Positions 48,170-57,054 of a stretch of DNA of 64,000 nucleotides are shown piece by piece. The stretch's first letter is position 1. Each line of letters begins with the position of its first letter. The position numbers were made by a program, and so were the translations under genes. The DNA comes from Bifidobacterium mongoliense DSM 21395 (GTDB lineage Bacteria > Actinomycetota > Actinomycetes > Actinomycetales > Bifidobacteriaceae), in NCBI RefSeq assembly GCF_000741285.1, contig NZ_JGZE01000018.1:1-64000 (forward strand), in the 5' to 3' direction. Under the pieces are notes generated by a model, which saw nothing but the letters and a program-made list of their open reading frames with translations, did no database searches and was not told the origin of the DNA.

Positions 48170-48301
48170 TTATTGGATGATTTCCTTAGCGCTTTCGAGC
48201 ACTTCCTTGTTCTCCTCGTCGTCGCCGATCATGAGCACGTATCCTGCGTTCTCGCCGATAAAAATGGCATCAGTGACCCAATTCGCATTTACGTCGGTCA
48301 A
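48170..48301 (-). pseudogene. Truncated ORF remnant
   Basis: A minus-strand frame runs from a possible TTG (48301) to TAA (48170-48172) and encodes about 43 residues, including WVTDAIFIGENAGYVLMIGD and a helical Glu/Lys-rich end. It has no ATG and no ribosome site, and the frame is closed by a stop at about 48370, overlapping the start of the divergent gene at 48325. This looks like the 3' end of a gene whose 5' part was lost. Function unknown. Confidence 0.35.
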
Positions 48302-48324
48302 GTAATCAACATATAGGGGACGCC

Positions 48325-48552
48325 ATGGAAGACAAAAACACCCAAACGCCTGATGAGGCTACACAATTCACGCCGGCACAACGAAAAATCATCTACATGG
48401 CCACTTTCGCCGTTGGCGTGGTAACCATTGTCGCGGCTCCCGTGGTGGCTGTGGTGAGCGCTCCCGCGTGGATTCCCGCGCTGATCGGCGGGCTTGGCTC
48501 CGCTGGTGCCATGGTATCCGCCGCGTTCGGGTGGAAATACCTCGGCCGATGA
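48325..48552 (+). CDS. Holin-like small membrane protein
   Basis: A 75-aa protein with a polar N-terminus (MEDKNTQTPDEATQF) and two hydrophobic segments (residues about 23-45 and 50-68) separated by a short turn: the size and topology of class II phage holins. ATG 48325 has AGGGGA 6 nt upstream. No endolysin is adjacent, so the holin assignment is topological only; it could be another small membrane protein of the element. Confidence 0.55.
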   Translation: MEDKNTQTPDEATQFTPAQRKIIYMATFAVGVVTIVAAPVVAVVSAPAWIPALIGGLGSAGAMVSAAFGWKYLGR

Positions 48553-48602
48553 TAAGAGTCTTGACGCCACACAGCCAGCCCCCAAATCCTAATCATTAAA
48601 TT

Positions 48603-48618
48603 TGTACGAATTCGTACA
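48603..48618. promoter_or_regulatory. Perfect 16-bp palindrome
   Basis: TGTACGAATTCGTACA is a perfect dyad in AT-rich DNA downstream of the holin-like gene and about 100 bp before the ArsC-like gene. It may be an operator for an element-encoded regulator, though none is visible in the element. Confidence 0.45.
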
Positions 48619-48631
48619 TATTTACCCTTAA

Positions 48632-48669
48632 GCCCCGCTACCGGCATCACGCCGAGGGCGGGGCCTTTT
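48632..48669 (+). terminator. Terminator after the holin-like gene
   Basis: GCCCCGC (48632-48638) pairs with GCGGGGC (48658-48664), with an internal CGGC/GCCG helix, followed by CTTTTC. Confidence 0.7.
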
Positions 48670-48719
48670 CTGCGTTCTGCTCGTGGTGTTAACTCACGCG
48701 GTTTCGTATCCTGTTGGAT

Positions 48720-49165
48720 ATGAGCAATGAACAGCAGCAGGATCCGACCGTTGTGGCGTTCGTGTGCACACACAACGCATGTCGCAGCCAGATAGCTGAA
48801 GCGTGGGCCAACAAGTATGCCTCAGAGGCATCCGTGCTGTCTCAGCGGGAACCCATCCTGATGAGATGGTCGATCCTGGTGCCGTAAGAATCATGAGGTC
48901 GAATCACGGCATCGACCTGTCCGGCAAGCATCCCAAACGTTTGGATGAGGTGGGCGGAATCGATGTGCTGGTCACCATGGGGTGTGGCGTGGCCTGCCCA
49001 TACGTACCAGGTGCGCTGCTTGTCAAGTGGGATATACCTGATCCGATGGGCGGCAGCGATGAAGCATATGATGAGGTCATCGAACTGATTCGGAGCAAAG
49101 TCAAGGTCCTGATCATCGAGTTAGGCTGCCGATGTGAGATATTCCGGAGAGCATCTCCACTATGA
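48720..49165 (+). pseudogene. ArsC-like / low-molecular-weight phosphatase-fold reductase, frameshifted
   Basis: ATG 48720 follows TATCCT by 8 nt. The first frame gives TVVAFVCTHNACRSQIAEAW with the C-X5-R P-loop typical of thioredoxin- or mycothiol-linked arsenate reductases. The frame breaks at about 48828-48834 (GAGGCATCCGTG) and resumes as RAVSAGTHPDEMVDPGAV, then CGVACPYVPGALLVKWDIPDP. One added base gives 148 aa. No arsenite pump or ArsR gene is present nearby, so an arsenic role is not supported by context. The downstream frame alone lacks the active-site loop. Confidence 0.75.
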
Positions 49166-49317
49166 CGATTACGACGACGTGACCACTCGACCAAAAGTGC
49201 AGGCCGAACAGCATGGCAACACCGACAAGGAACGCAACCAGCGCACCCGCACACTCCTCGAGAAACGCAAAGACACGATACTCGACGCTTTAGGTTTTCC
49301 TGGCCCATGTGCTTCTC

Positions 49318-50346
49318 TCAGATAATAAGTGAAGTCAGATAGACAACATACAGGATGACCAGTCCCATCCCCTCGATACGTGAGATGCTGTGTTTCTTGG
49401 TGTTGTAAACGAAATAACTGAAGATCGCGACGGTCGCGACCATGACGGGAAAGTGTGTGGTGAAGATATCGCGTGCGATGCCAACGCCACCCTGGTTGAA
49501 AGTCGCGGAATACCCAAGGACCAGGGTCATGTTGAGTGTGTTTGCTCCCAGAACGTTGCCGACGGCGAGATCGCCACGGCCTTTCCTGGCGGCATTGATG
49601 GTCGTCACGAGTTCGGGAAGACTCGTCCCCAAGGCAATGATTGTTGAGGCGATGAGTACCTCGGAGAGCCCGGCCCTTGCGGCTAGGGTCGATGCGCTGG
49701 ACACGACGGCATCGGAACCAAAAGCCAGCAGTGATGCGAAAACGATGATCACGCATAAGTTCACCGCGATCATGCGTATGCTCTTGCTGCGGCCATCATC
49801 GGTGCCCGCACCATCGTCGCTTGAGGAACTGTGGGGCGTCTTGAGTCGCGATGAGCCCTTGAACATCATGAAGAGGTATACAGGCACAACTGCCAGCAGC
49901 AGTATTCCGGCCCACTGTGGCAGCAAACCTCCTATGGAGAAGCTCGATATACCGTTGTCAAGCAGGCACAGACCGATCAGCAGAATCATGACAATGGTGA
50001 ATACACGAAGTTTGGATGCTGTTTCCCGCAGAACTGGTATCGAACCGAACAAAGCACCTGCTCCTAGAACGACGGTGGTATTTGTAATGACCGAACCGGT
50101 GGCGTTGCCGACGGCCAGATCCGAGGACCCCTGAGCGACAGCTACGATCGAGGTTGCCAGTTCGGGCAAAGTCGTACCCAGGGAGATGACGGTCGCACCG
50201 ACGACTATTCTTGGAATGCCCAACTCTGTTGACACGATCACAGCCCCGTCGATCAACTTGTCGGCGCTGAACACGACCAAGGCCAATGCCAGCAGTAGAA
50301 CAATCACGACGAGGAAACTCGACTGGCTAGATATAAAACTTTCCAT
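49318..50346 (-). CDS. Sodium/calcium exchanger-type cation antiporter (CaCA family)
   Basis: A 342-aa protein with about 10 helices in two inverted halves. Each half has the CaCA alpha-repeat: GATVISLGTTLPELATSIVA and IASTIIALGTSLPELVTTIN, the second followed by GNVLGANTLN. A hydrophilic Ser/Asp/Lys loop separates them. It probably exchanges Ca2+ or another divalent cation for Na+, K+ or H+. ATG 50346 is preceded by AGGAAGG about 12 nt upstream. It is cargo of the tRNA-Phe element. The 49166-49317 interval between it and the ArsC-like gene contains nothing I can support as a gene. Confidence 0.88.
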   Translation of the reverse strand: MESFISSQSSFLVVIVLLLALALVVFSADKLIDGAVIVSTELGIPRIVVGATVISLGTTLPELATSIVAVAQGSSDLAVGNATGSVITNTTVVLGAGALFGSIPVLRETASKLRVFTIVMILLIGLCLLDNGISSFSIGGLLPQWAGILLLAVVPVYLFMMFKGSSRLKTPHSSSSDDGAGTDDGRSKSIRMIAVNLCVIIVFASLLAFGSDAVVSSASTLAARAGLSEVLIASTIIALGTSLPELVTTINAARKGRGDLAVGNVLGANTLNMTLVLGYSATFNQGGVGIARDIFTTHFPVMVATVAIFSYFVYNTKKHSISRIEGMGLVILYVVYLTSLII

Positions 50347-50501
50347 CAAAGGAGACCTTCCTTCGGTGCGCGGCACCGTCCTCCGCGCCCTCGGAGAATG
50401 ATTTCCTTGAAGCTTATGAAAGCCCAACCTCTACAACATGATGAATGCCAATATTCCACCACAGGGATTCGACACCGTCACAAAACACCAGATACAATTC
50501 T

Positions 50502-51830
50502 CTACTTCTTCCATTCGATCTGCGCGAGGTTCAACGACGAGTCGAGGGTTTCCATGGCGTTGAGGCGCTCCGTGATGTCGGCATGACGATAATGTTCCAC
50601 CATGGCTATGCTGCTATGCCCGACGATCTGCATGATCAACCCAACATCGACACCCATGCTGGACAACAGGGTCACCGTGCTATGCCGAGTCCCATGACCG
50701 AACCGGACCTGCGTGTCGTCAATACCTGCCTGATCCATGAGATCACGGAACGCCTGCTCATCGTCGTCGGGTTCTATCGGCCTGCCATCGGTCCGGTGGA
50801 ATACGAGCCCGTAGGGGTTGGGCTGTGATGATGTGGCTTTGAGATATGTTTGCATGACCTGCGCGAGCATGGGGATGATGGGAACAATCCTCCCAGTCTT
50901 GCTTTTCGGTCGCGTGAGACACCAGCGACCCCATAGGAGAGTGATATCATAACCGACCGGCACCCGCCACTGCGGGTTTGTGCAGAACGACGGACGCTTC
51001 TTTCTGCACGGGTAAACGCCTTTGATGGGGTCGCCGCAGCCGTGTTCCCGCATGATCTGCTCGAGTTTCCAATTTACGGCATACTGCCCGTAGGGCACAT
51101 CACCGTCGGAGACACCGAAACTGAGATCCTCGAGACTAGCGCCGAGTATCTCCCCCTGGCGCATCCCGGTGAGCAGACGCCACCACCATATCGCGCCGAT
51201 TGCGGGACCCATAGCCGCTGCTGTTGATAGCATTGACTGCATCTGCTCCACGGTGAACGCTCCACGCTCGTCGCTCACGCCAATCTCATTGTCCTTCGGG
51301 CTTGGTCGTTCGACGGCGACCATCGGGTTCGACGGTATGATCCGGTCGGCGAGCGCATTCTTGAATATCTGGTTGAGCGTCGTGTGCAGTGTGCGGCGCA
51401 ATGATATGGAGGCAGGGCCGGTCGGCTCGCCTTTTTGATTGTATGATTGCATCTGGTTGAGGATGCGACGGCATATTGTTGGTGTGAAGTCATTAACCGG
51501 TTTGTTTGCGTATGGTTTGAGGTGTCGGCGGACGCATGTCATGTAGCCTCGGTAGGTGCTGGGGTCGCAGTTGGCTTTGTTGATGGCGAGCCAATCTTCC
51601 GCGTATGGGCCAAGGCGGACGGTTTTGCTGACTGCCATGCCCCACTCATTCTTGTCGCGTAGGGCTTTTCTGATTTTTTCGTCGCATTGTTTGTAGGTTT
51701 TCCCGGATACCCAATGTTCGCCGATCTTGGCGCGGTATCTTGTGTATGTTTTTACACTGCCGTTTTTGAGGGTGTGTTTGACCTCGGTCTTGATAGGACG
51801 GATTATTCCGGAGCGATTTTCCCTGGCCAT
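50502..51830 (-). CDS. Tyrosine-type site-specific integrase
   Basis: A phage-type integrase of 442 aa. An N-terminal arm-binding domain and SAM-like core-binding region (residues about 75-180) precede the catalytic domain with Arg in LLTGMRQGEIL, His-x-x-Arg in GHGTRHSTVTLL, His in IVGHSSIAMV and the Tyr nucleophile in EHYRHADI. ATG 51830 has GGAG 6 nt upstream, and the arm-type repeat lies 16 bp upstream. Its 5' end lies about 105 bp from tRNA-Phe, the integration target. Confidence 0.93.
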   Translation of the reverse strand: MARENRSGIIRPIKTEVKHTLKNGSVKTYTRYRAKIGEHWVSGKTYKQCDEKIRKALRDKNEWGMAVSKTVRLGPYAEDWLAINKANCDPSTYRGYMTCVRRHLKPYANKPVNDFTPTICRRILNQMQSYNQKGEPTGPASISLRRTLHTTLNQIFKNALADRIIPSNPMVAVERPSPKDNEIGVSDERGAFTVEQMQSMLSTAAAMGPAIGAIWWWRLLTGMRQGEILGASLEDLSFGVSDGDVPYGQYAVNWKLEQIMREHGCGDPIKGVYPCRKKRPSFCTNPQWRVPVGYDITLLWGRWCLTRPKSKTGRIVPIIPMLAQVMQTYLKATSSQPNPYGLVFHRTDGRPIEPDDDEQAFRDLMDQAGIDDTQVRFGHGTRHSTVTLLSSMGVDVGLIMQIVGHSSIAMVEHYRHADITERLNAMETLDSSLNLAQIEWKK

Positions 51831-51845
51831 GATTGTCTCCATGCG

Positions 51846-51866
51846 ATTGTGCAACATTGTGCAACA
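51846..51866. repeat. Right arm-type direct repeat
   Basis: Identical to 47878-47898: two copies of ATTGTGCAAC plus A. It sits between the integrase start and attR, where integrase binding could also autoregulate int. Confidence 0.75.
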
Positions 51867-51935
51867 TCCATAAGACAATTGTACAGCATCCGTGCGGTCT
51901 CCGTATGGCGTATATCGTTGATATTCCGCCGTTTC

Positions 51936-51981
51936 GTGGTGGCTCCGAGCGGTATCGATCCGCTGACCTAACGATTTTCAG
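51936..51981. repeat. attR within tRNA-Phe
   Basis: The 46-bp repeat partner of 47722-47767, covering the 3' half and CCA end of the intact tRNA-Phe. It is element-derived if the integrase followed the usual tRNA-restoring mode. Confidence 0.9.
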
Positions 51982-52012
51982 TCGTTCGCTCTACCAACTG
52001 AGCTACAGAGCC
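51937..52012 (-). tRNA. tRNA-Phe (anticodon GAA)
   Basis: On the minus strand it starts GGCTCTGTAGCTCAG; the acceptor GGCTCTG pairs with CGGAGCC (one G-T type mismatch), the discriminator is A, and CCA is encoded. The anticodon loop CTGAAAA gives GAA. It is the attachment site of the adjacent element. Confidence 0.95.
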
Positions 52013-52023
52013 ATGAATGAATA

Positions 52024-52044
52024 AAACCCGGATATGCCGGGTTT
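52024..52044. terminator. Hairpin between tRNA-Phe and tRNA-Asp
   Basis: AAACCCGG (52024-52031) pairs with CCGGGTTT (52037-52044). On the minus strand it follows tRNA-Asp and ends in TTTTA. Confidence 0.7.
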
Positions 52045-52055
52045 CATTATCCAAG

Positions 52056-52129
52056 CGACCCCGGCCGGACTTGAACCGGTGACCTCCGCCGTGACAGGGC
52101 GGCGCTCTAACCAGCTGAGCTACGGGGCC
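52056..52129 (-). tRNA. tRNA-Asp (anticodon GTC)
   Basis: On the minus strand it starts GGCCCCGTAGCTCAG; acceptor GGCCCCG pairs with CGGGGTC, discriminator G, with no encoded CCA. The anticodon loop CTGTCAC gives GTC. Confidence 0.95.
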
Positions 52130-52240
52130 ATGGCCGCTCGTTTAAAGCAGCCGAGTAGTTATATTACTCATATGCCGGCTCTGCGCAACCCCTGCGTGTC
52201 GCTCGCGTGGCGCGGAGGGCACGAGACGGTAGCGGAGCCA

Positions 52241-52288
52241 ATATGAAGAGGCCCACGGGCCTTGAAGGATCCGTGGGCCTCTTCATAT
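52241..52288. terminator. Terminator downstream of the DUF4190-like gene
   Basis: A perfect 18-bp inverted repeat (52241-52258 with 52271-52288) has a 12-nt loop. On the minus strand it follows the stop at 52309. Confidence 0.8.
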
Positions 52289-52308
52289 TGGGGAGTTGCA
52301 AAGGACTG

Positions 52309-53001
52309 TCAGCGCTGCGCCATAAGTGCGGCGATTTGCGTCCCGAGATGGTCGGACGACTGGGGCAGACCGGCCGTTTTTGAATCGCTGCTCCATGAGC
52401 AATCGCCGGAGGTGCAGGCCGAATTGAGGTCGCTGCTCCACTGGTCGCTGTTGTCGATGGCCATGCCGATGCCCCATGCCACGAAGATGAAGATAATGAC
52501 GTAGAGCAACGTCTCGAAGGCACCGATGATGATGCCGGCGATGGCCATGCCCTTGTTCTTCTCACGTGTCCGATTGATCTGGACGAGGGCGATGATCGAC
52601 AGAATCAGTCCCACGGGCGGGAGGAGGAAAGCCAGGATGAAGCCGACGATGCACATCACGTTCCATTGGGCGTTGACGCTCGGTGGGTAATACAGGCCCT
52701 GCGGGGGAACCTGGCCGCCGTAGGGTGCGTACTGGCCCTGCGGGTAGGGCTGGCCCTGCGGTTGCGCATACTGCTGCCCTTGCGGGTAGGGTTGGCCGCC
52801 CTGTGCGTACTGCCGGCCTTGGGGCTGTGCGTACTGCTGCTGGCTGTCGGCATACGGATGACTCGCGCCGGTCTGCCTGTATGCGGGGGACCCCTGGTTC
52901 GCGGGTGTCTGATTGTCCGAGGCGTTGGAGCCGGCGCCAGAGGCGTTCGGATTATTGTCAAAGGGCTGCTGGTCCATGGGATTGCCGTGCTGTTCGTTCA
53001 T
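52309..53001 (-). CDS. DUF4190-like membrane protein with Gln/Pro/Tyr-rich N-terminus
   Basis: A 230-aa protein. Residues 1-115 are disordered and rich in Gln, Pro, Gly and Tyr, with repeated QYAQPQGQ-like units. Two transmembrane helices follow (residues about 118-140 and 150-178), separated by ALVQINRTREKNKGMAIAG, the DUF4190 signature. The short C-terminal tail has two Cys (SACTSGDCSWSS). The function is unknown; such proteins are common in actinobacterial envelopes. ATG 53001 has TAGACT ending 7 nt upstream (leaderless). Confidence 0.85.
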   Translation of the reverse strand: MNEQHGNPMDQQPFDNNPNASGAGSNASDNQTPANQGSPAYRQTGASHPYADSQQQYAQPQGRQYAQGGQPYPQGQQYAQPQGQPYPQGQYAPYGGQVPPQGLYYPPSVNAQWNVMCIVGFILAFLLPPVGLILSIIALVQINRTREKNKGMAIAGIIIGAFETLLYVIIFIFVAWGIGMAIDNSDQWSSDLNSACTSGDCSWSSDSKTAGLPQSSDHLGTQIAALMAQR

Positions 53002-53161
53002 ACGGACCAGTCTACGCGAGATTGTTCCGGGCGGTCATGGTTTTACGCCCGGGAATCGCACCGCCAAGGTGTGCGGTCTATGGTTCGGCCTCGCTGTTCG
53101 CGATAAGGAAGCGTGGTGTGTGGTCACATCGCTTCGAGGTCACGGGCGGCTCCATATGACA

Positions 53162-53192
53162 AGTGGCGCACCCCGTCATGGGGTGCGCCACT
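53162..53192 (-). terminator. Terminator downstream of galE
   Basis: A perfect 13-bp inverted repeat (53162-53174 with 53180-53192) has a 5-nt loop and is located after the minus-strand galE stop. Confidence 0.75.
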
Positions 53193-53273
53193 CATGTGTC
53201 GACGCTGCGGACGTCGGTGTGATGGCGGCCGGTCATAGATTGATCACCGATCACCGATCATCGGCCTCAGGCG

Positions 53274-54284
53274 TCAGGCGTTCTGCTTCCAGTTCGCGAC
53301 GTCGATGTGGTGGTCGGGGTTGGCCTGCCACGCGTCCCAAGCGGAGCGCACGATGTCTTCCACGCCGTACTTGGCGTGCCAGCCCATCTCCTCGTTGATG
53401 CGCTTGGGGGAGCCGATGAGGTGCGGCGGATCGCCGGCGCGACGGGCCATCACGGCCTCGCGGAACGGCAGCCCCGTGACCTTCTTGACCTCGTCGACGA
53501 TCTGACGCACCGAAGTGCCCTCGCCGGTGCCGACGTTGAAGGCGTCGTACTTGCGCTCGTCACGGTCCAGATAGTGCAGCGCGGCGATATGCGCGTCGGC
53601 CAGATCGGAGACGTGGATGTAGTCGCGCACGCAGGTGCCGTCCGGAGTGGGGTAGTCGTCGCCGAAGATGGCCGGCGCCTTGCCCTGCTTGAGGCGGTCG
53701 AAGAGCATGGGGATGAGGTTGAGGATGGCGGGATCCTCAAGTTCGACGGGGCCGCAGCCGGCCACGTTGAAGTAGCGCAGCGCGCAGAACCTGATGCCGA
53801 AGGGCTCCTCGCAGGCACGGGCCATCCACTCACCGAAGAGCTTGGTCTGGCCGTAGGGGTTGATCGGGACCATGGGCACGACGTCCTCGGGCACCACGTC
53901 GACCGGCGGTACGCCGTAGGTGGCGGCGGAGGAGGAGAAGACGAGCTTCTTCGCGTGCGACTTGGTCATGCCGGTGAGCACGTTGAGCATGCCGTTGAGG
54001 TTCTGCTGGTAGTACCACAGCGGCTTGGCCACGGACTCGCCGACCTGCTTGCGGGCCGCGAAGTGGATGACCGCATCCACGTCCTCGGCGGTCATGATCT
54101 CGCCGAGGCGTTCGCCGGCTCCGGTGGCCGCGATGTCCATGCCATACAGGCGCGAACCTTCGATGCGTGTCGGCTTGCCGTAGCTCAGATCGTCAACGAC
54201 GACGACGCGCTGTCCGGCCTTGTGGAGAGCGTGAACCACATGGGCGCCGATGTATCCGCACCCACCTGTGACGAGAATTGTCAT
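53274..54284 (-). CDS. galE: UDP-glucose 4-epimerase
   Basis: Interconverts UDP-galactose and UDP-glucose in the Leloir pathway and for cell-envelope sugars; bifidobacteria use it in lacto-N-biose/galactose utilisation. An N-terminal Rossmann motif TGGCGYIGAH (residues 6-15), SSSAATYG and the catalytic YGQTK are present. The length is 336 aa. ATG 54284 has AAAGG 7 nt upstream. The upstream region carries a direct repeat that may bind a regulator. Confidence 0.95.
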   Translation of the reverse strand: MTILVTGGCGYIGAHVVHALHKAGQRVVVVDDLSYGKPTRIEGSRLYGMDIAATGAGERLGEIMTAEDVDAVIHFAARKQVGESVAKPLWYYQQNLNGMLNVLTGMTKSHAKKLVFSSSAATYGVPPVDVVPEDVVPMVPINPYGQTKLFGEWMARACEEPFGIRFCALRYFNVAGCGPVELEDPAILNLIPMLFDRLKQGKAPAIFGDDYPTPDGTCVRDYIHVSDLADAHIAALHYLDRDERKYDAFNVGTGEGTSVRQIVDEVKKVTGLPFREAVMARRAGDPPHLIGSPKRINEEMGWHAKYGVEDIVRSAWDAWQANPDHHIDVANWKQNA

Positions 54285-54328
54285 ATCTGGCCTTTCGTTG
54301 TTGTGAGCAGATGGAGAACGAACGTTTG

Positions 54329-54362
54329 TTTGTTATCTTTTGCTCATATTTGTTACCTTTTG
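54329..54362 (-). promoter_or_regulatory. Direct repeat in the galE upstream region
   Basis: TTTGTTATCTTTTG (54329-54342) and TTTGTTACCTTTTG (54349-54362) are offset by 20 bp, two helical turns. The 414-bp gap 54285-54698 otherwise contains no gene I can support. The repeat lies about 45 bp upstream of the galE start and may bind a transcription factor. Confidence 0.5.
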
Positions 54363-54698
54363 AACATTTCTAGTATAACACTCGACAAGGAGGTGGCGGG
54401 AACGGGTCGAAGCACAGCGAATATGGCGTTCAGCACATTACGTGCACCCTATTCGAACATGACGGTACCCACGGACCGTCCGGCTTCTCCACCTTCCATC
54501 CTCCTGATGTCACTGCGCAATACGCCGGTGCGCAGTATTCGTAACATGGGCGGTGGGTCTCGGAAATCGAACGCGTTTAGTCTTGAGCACTAACGCCAGT
54601 CACCGGGCCGGTCGCGGTGGGTGTCGACCGGCCATGCGCATGAGTGGTCATGCGGGGTGGGCCGGACGCCCATGGTTCGTCGAAGAAACGAGGCAGAT

Positions 54699-56876
54699 AT
54701 GCTGGAGTCCGTTGCACGCGAACTTGCCGATGCGTTGGTGGGCCATCGCGCGTCCATCAACCGTGAGCTGAGCCGTAATGGCGTGAGGTTCGGCATCAGC
54801 GCCGATGGCCATTACTAGGACCGGCTCTTCCCCTACGATCCCATACCCCGGATCATCGAATCCGATGAATTCTCCACACTCGAGCGCGGGCTCGCCCAAC
54901 GCGTCAACGCGCTGAACGCATGTTTGCGCGATCTGTACTCCGACAAGGCCATCGTCAAGGACGGCGTGATACCCGAGGAGTACGTCTACACCTCGAAAGG
55001 CTATTTTCCCCAGGTCAATGGCGTGCTGCCGCCCGGAGGGGTGTTCGCGCACAGCGCCGGCGAGGATCTCGTGCAGGGGGAGGACGGGCAGTGGTGGGTG
55101 CTCGAGGACAACCTGCGCATTCCCTCGGGCGCCAGTTATCCGCTCTTCGTGCGCGACATCGAACGGCGCATCTCTCCGACCCCGTTCCGCGACGTGCGCA
55201 TCCGGGACAACCGCGCCTACCCGCGTCTGCTGCGCAAGTCGATGGATTTCGTCTCCACGGAGGGCATCGCCGTGGTGCTCACCCCCGGCCGGCAGAACGC
55301 CGCGTTCTTCGAGCATTCCTATCTCGCTGAGAAAACCGGTGCCGCGCTCGCATTCCCCGAGGACCTCGAGGTGGTCGACAACCGCGTCTTCTTCGTCGAC
55401 TATGCGGGCAAGCGCCATCGTGTGGGCGTAATCTACCGTCGTCTCGCCGACGAGTTCCTCGATCCGTTCGCGTTCAACCCGGATTCGGTGATCGGCATAC
55501 CCGGTGTGCTGGCGGCGTACCGCAGCGGCAACGTGGCCATCATGAACGCCCCCGGAAACGGGGTTGCCGACGACAAGGCCATGTACTGCTTCGTGCCCGA
55601 GATGATCAGGTACTACCTGCACGAGGAGCCGATCCTGCACAACGCGCCGACCTATATGCCCATGTTCGAGAAGGATCGCAAGGTCATACTCGATCGTCTG
55701 GGCGAACTGGTGATCAAGGACGTGGCCGAGGCCGGCGGCTACGGGGTGGTCTTCGGTTCGAGTCTCGGCGTCCGCGAGCGCGAGGAGATGGCGCAGCGGA
55801 TCGTCGACGAGCCGCGTCGTTTCATCGCCCAGGAGGTCATCCCCTTCAAGGACATCGACATCGTGGATCCAGCCACCGGCCAGCGCACGCCGCGTAAGGC
55901 CGACCTGCGGGCATTCGTGCTTACGGGGCAGAAGACGCATGTGTGGTATTCGGGCCTCACGCGCTATTCCGCCAGGCAGGGCCAGATGATCGTCAACTCC
56001 TCGCAGGGCGGCGGCTTCAAGGACACGTGGGTGCTCGCCCCGCCGCAATCCGAGGAGTATTCGAAACAGCGTGAGCGCGACGCGGTGAATCTGCTCGACG
56101 AGAGCTCGCTGAGCACGCCCGCGTTGGTCACGGCGACGAAGGCCGACAACCTGTATTGGCTCGGTCGATACTCGGAGCGCGTCTTCACCACCATCAGCCA
56201 GTTCTCGCTGTTCTACGATCTGGTGATGGACACGCAGGTCGAGGCGTTCAAGCCCTTCGCCCGTGCGCTGGACCTGCCTGAGGACTTCCAGGACTTCGAC
56301 ACCTTCATCCATTCCTTCCTCTACGACGATGGGAATCCCGATTCGGTGCGCAGCGCCGTGCACAGCGCGTTCAACAACGCGGTGGTCCTGCGCCCCGAAC
56401 TGGGTTCCGGGCTGCTGCAATACGTCGAATTGGCGGTGTCGACGATCGACGACGCGGCCCACGGCAACGGCACGTCCGAGAACATCTATCGCCAGCGCGA
56501 CATCACCGATCATATGCTCTCGCTCTGGGGAGGCGTCGAGGACTCGGCGTTGGACCCCGTGCTCAAGGCGATGCTGTTCATCGGCAAGTACCTCGAGCGC
56601 GTCGACCTGTATTCCCGGTTCACCGTGCCGGCCTCGCGCATGACGGCGCCATTGAAAAAACTCGCGATCTATCTCGGCATGCTCGACGGCATGCCCCTGC
56701 CCCAAGGCATAGTCGCGGGGATCCAGTGGTTGCTCGGGCAACTGCCGTTGCGCGGGTACGGTGAGGTGACGGAGGAGATCTCCAAGTTCGTCATCGATCC
56801 GCAATCCAGGGTGGCTGATCCTGACGTGAGTACCTATAATGCGCTCAATGCGATGAACATGGATGCCGAGCACTAG
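54699..56876 (+). pseudogene. Circularly permuted ATP-grasp ligase fused to alpha-E domain, with in-frame TAG
   Basis: ATG 54699 has GAGG 5 nt upstream. The N-terminal sequence (NGVRFGISADGHY) is followed by TAG at 54816-54818 and then, in the same frame, DRLFPYDPIPRIIESDEF, the conserved beginning of this ATP-grasp family (DUF404/407). Key blocks are QVNGVLPPGG, VLEDNLRIPSGASYPLF, AGGYGVVFGSSLGVRE and FIAQEVIPFKDIDIVDP. An alpha-E domain follows (ADNLYWLGRYSERVFTTI, IGKYLERVDLYSRFTVPAS). Reading through gives 725 aa. Homologues are thought to ligate or modify peptides with a transglutaminase-like partner, which follows here at 57055. It may be truly inactive, an error, or started downstream. 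Confidence 0.82.
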
Positions 56877-57054
56877 TCCTTTCGGCCTGCAGCCCCTGGT
56901 GGGCCGCATGGACGTGCATTCACCGGGAATGTGGGCTACCCTTCGGAGGGTGTGATGTGCGTGTGCATGCGCACGGATGGTGGTGGCCCGGATACGGCCG
57001 GTGTGCGCCGCGATATCGGCTGTCATGGTGATGGAGATTGGGGGTTGGGTGCCG

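Larger units (their letters stand above)
47722..51981. mobile_element. Integrated element of about 4.26 kb in tRNA-Phe
   Basis: It is bounded by a 46-bp direct repeat (47722-47767 and 51936-51981) that matches the tRNA-Phe 3' half. A tyrosine integrase (50502-51830) reads away from the intact tRNA. Cargo: a 66-aa basic protein, a truncated ORF, a holin-like protein, a broken ArsC-like phosphatase and an antiporter. There is no replication, conjugation or capsid gene, so it is a degenerate or satellite-type element rather than a full prophage or ICE. Confidence 0.88.

Noticed and set aside
48904-49325. Small overlapping frames around 49134-49325 and 48904-49308
   Set aside because: They have no ribosome site or recognisable domain and overlap the better-supported ArsC-like frame.
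48720-50346. An arsenic-resistance operon
   Set aside because: The reductase-like gene is frameshifted and the neighbouring transporter is a CaCA antiporter, not ArsB or Acr3.
54816-54818. Recoding of TAG as an amino acid (pyrrolysine or suppressor)
   Set aside because: No hint of a suppressor system in the window, and other genes end normally with TAG (e.g. 211-213, 8703-8705).
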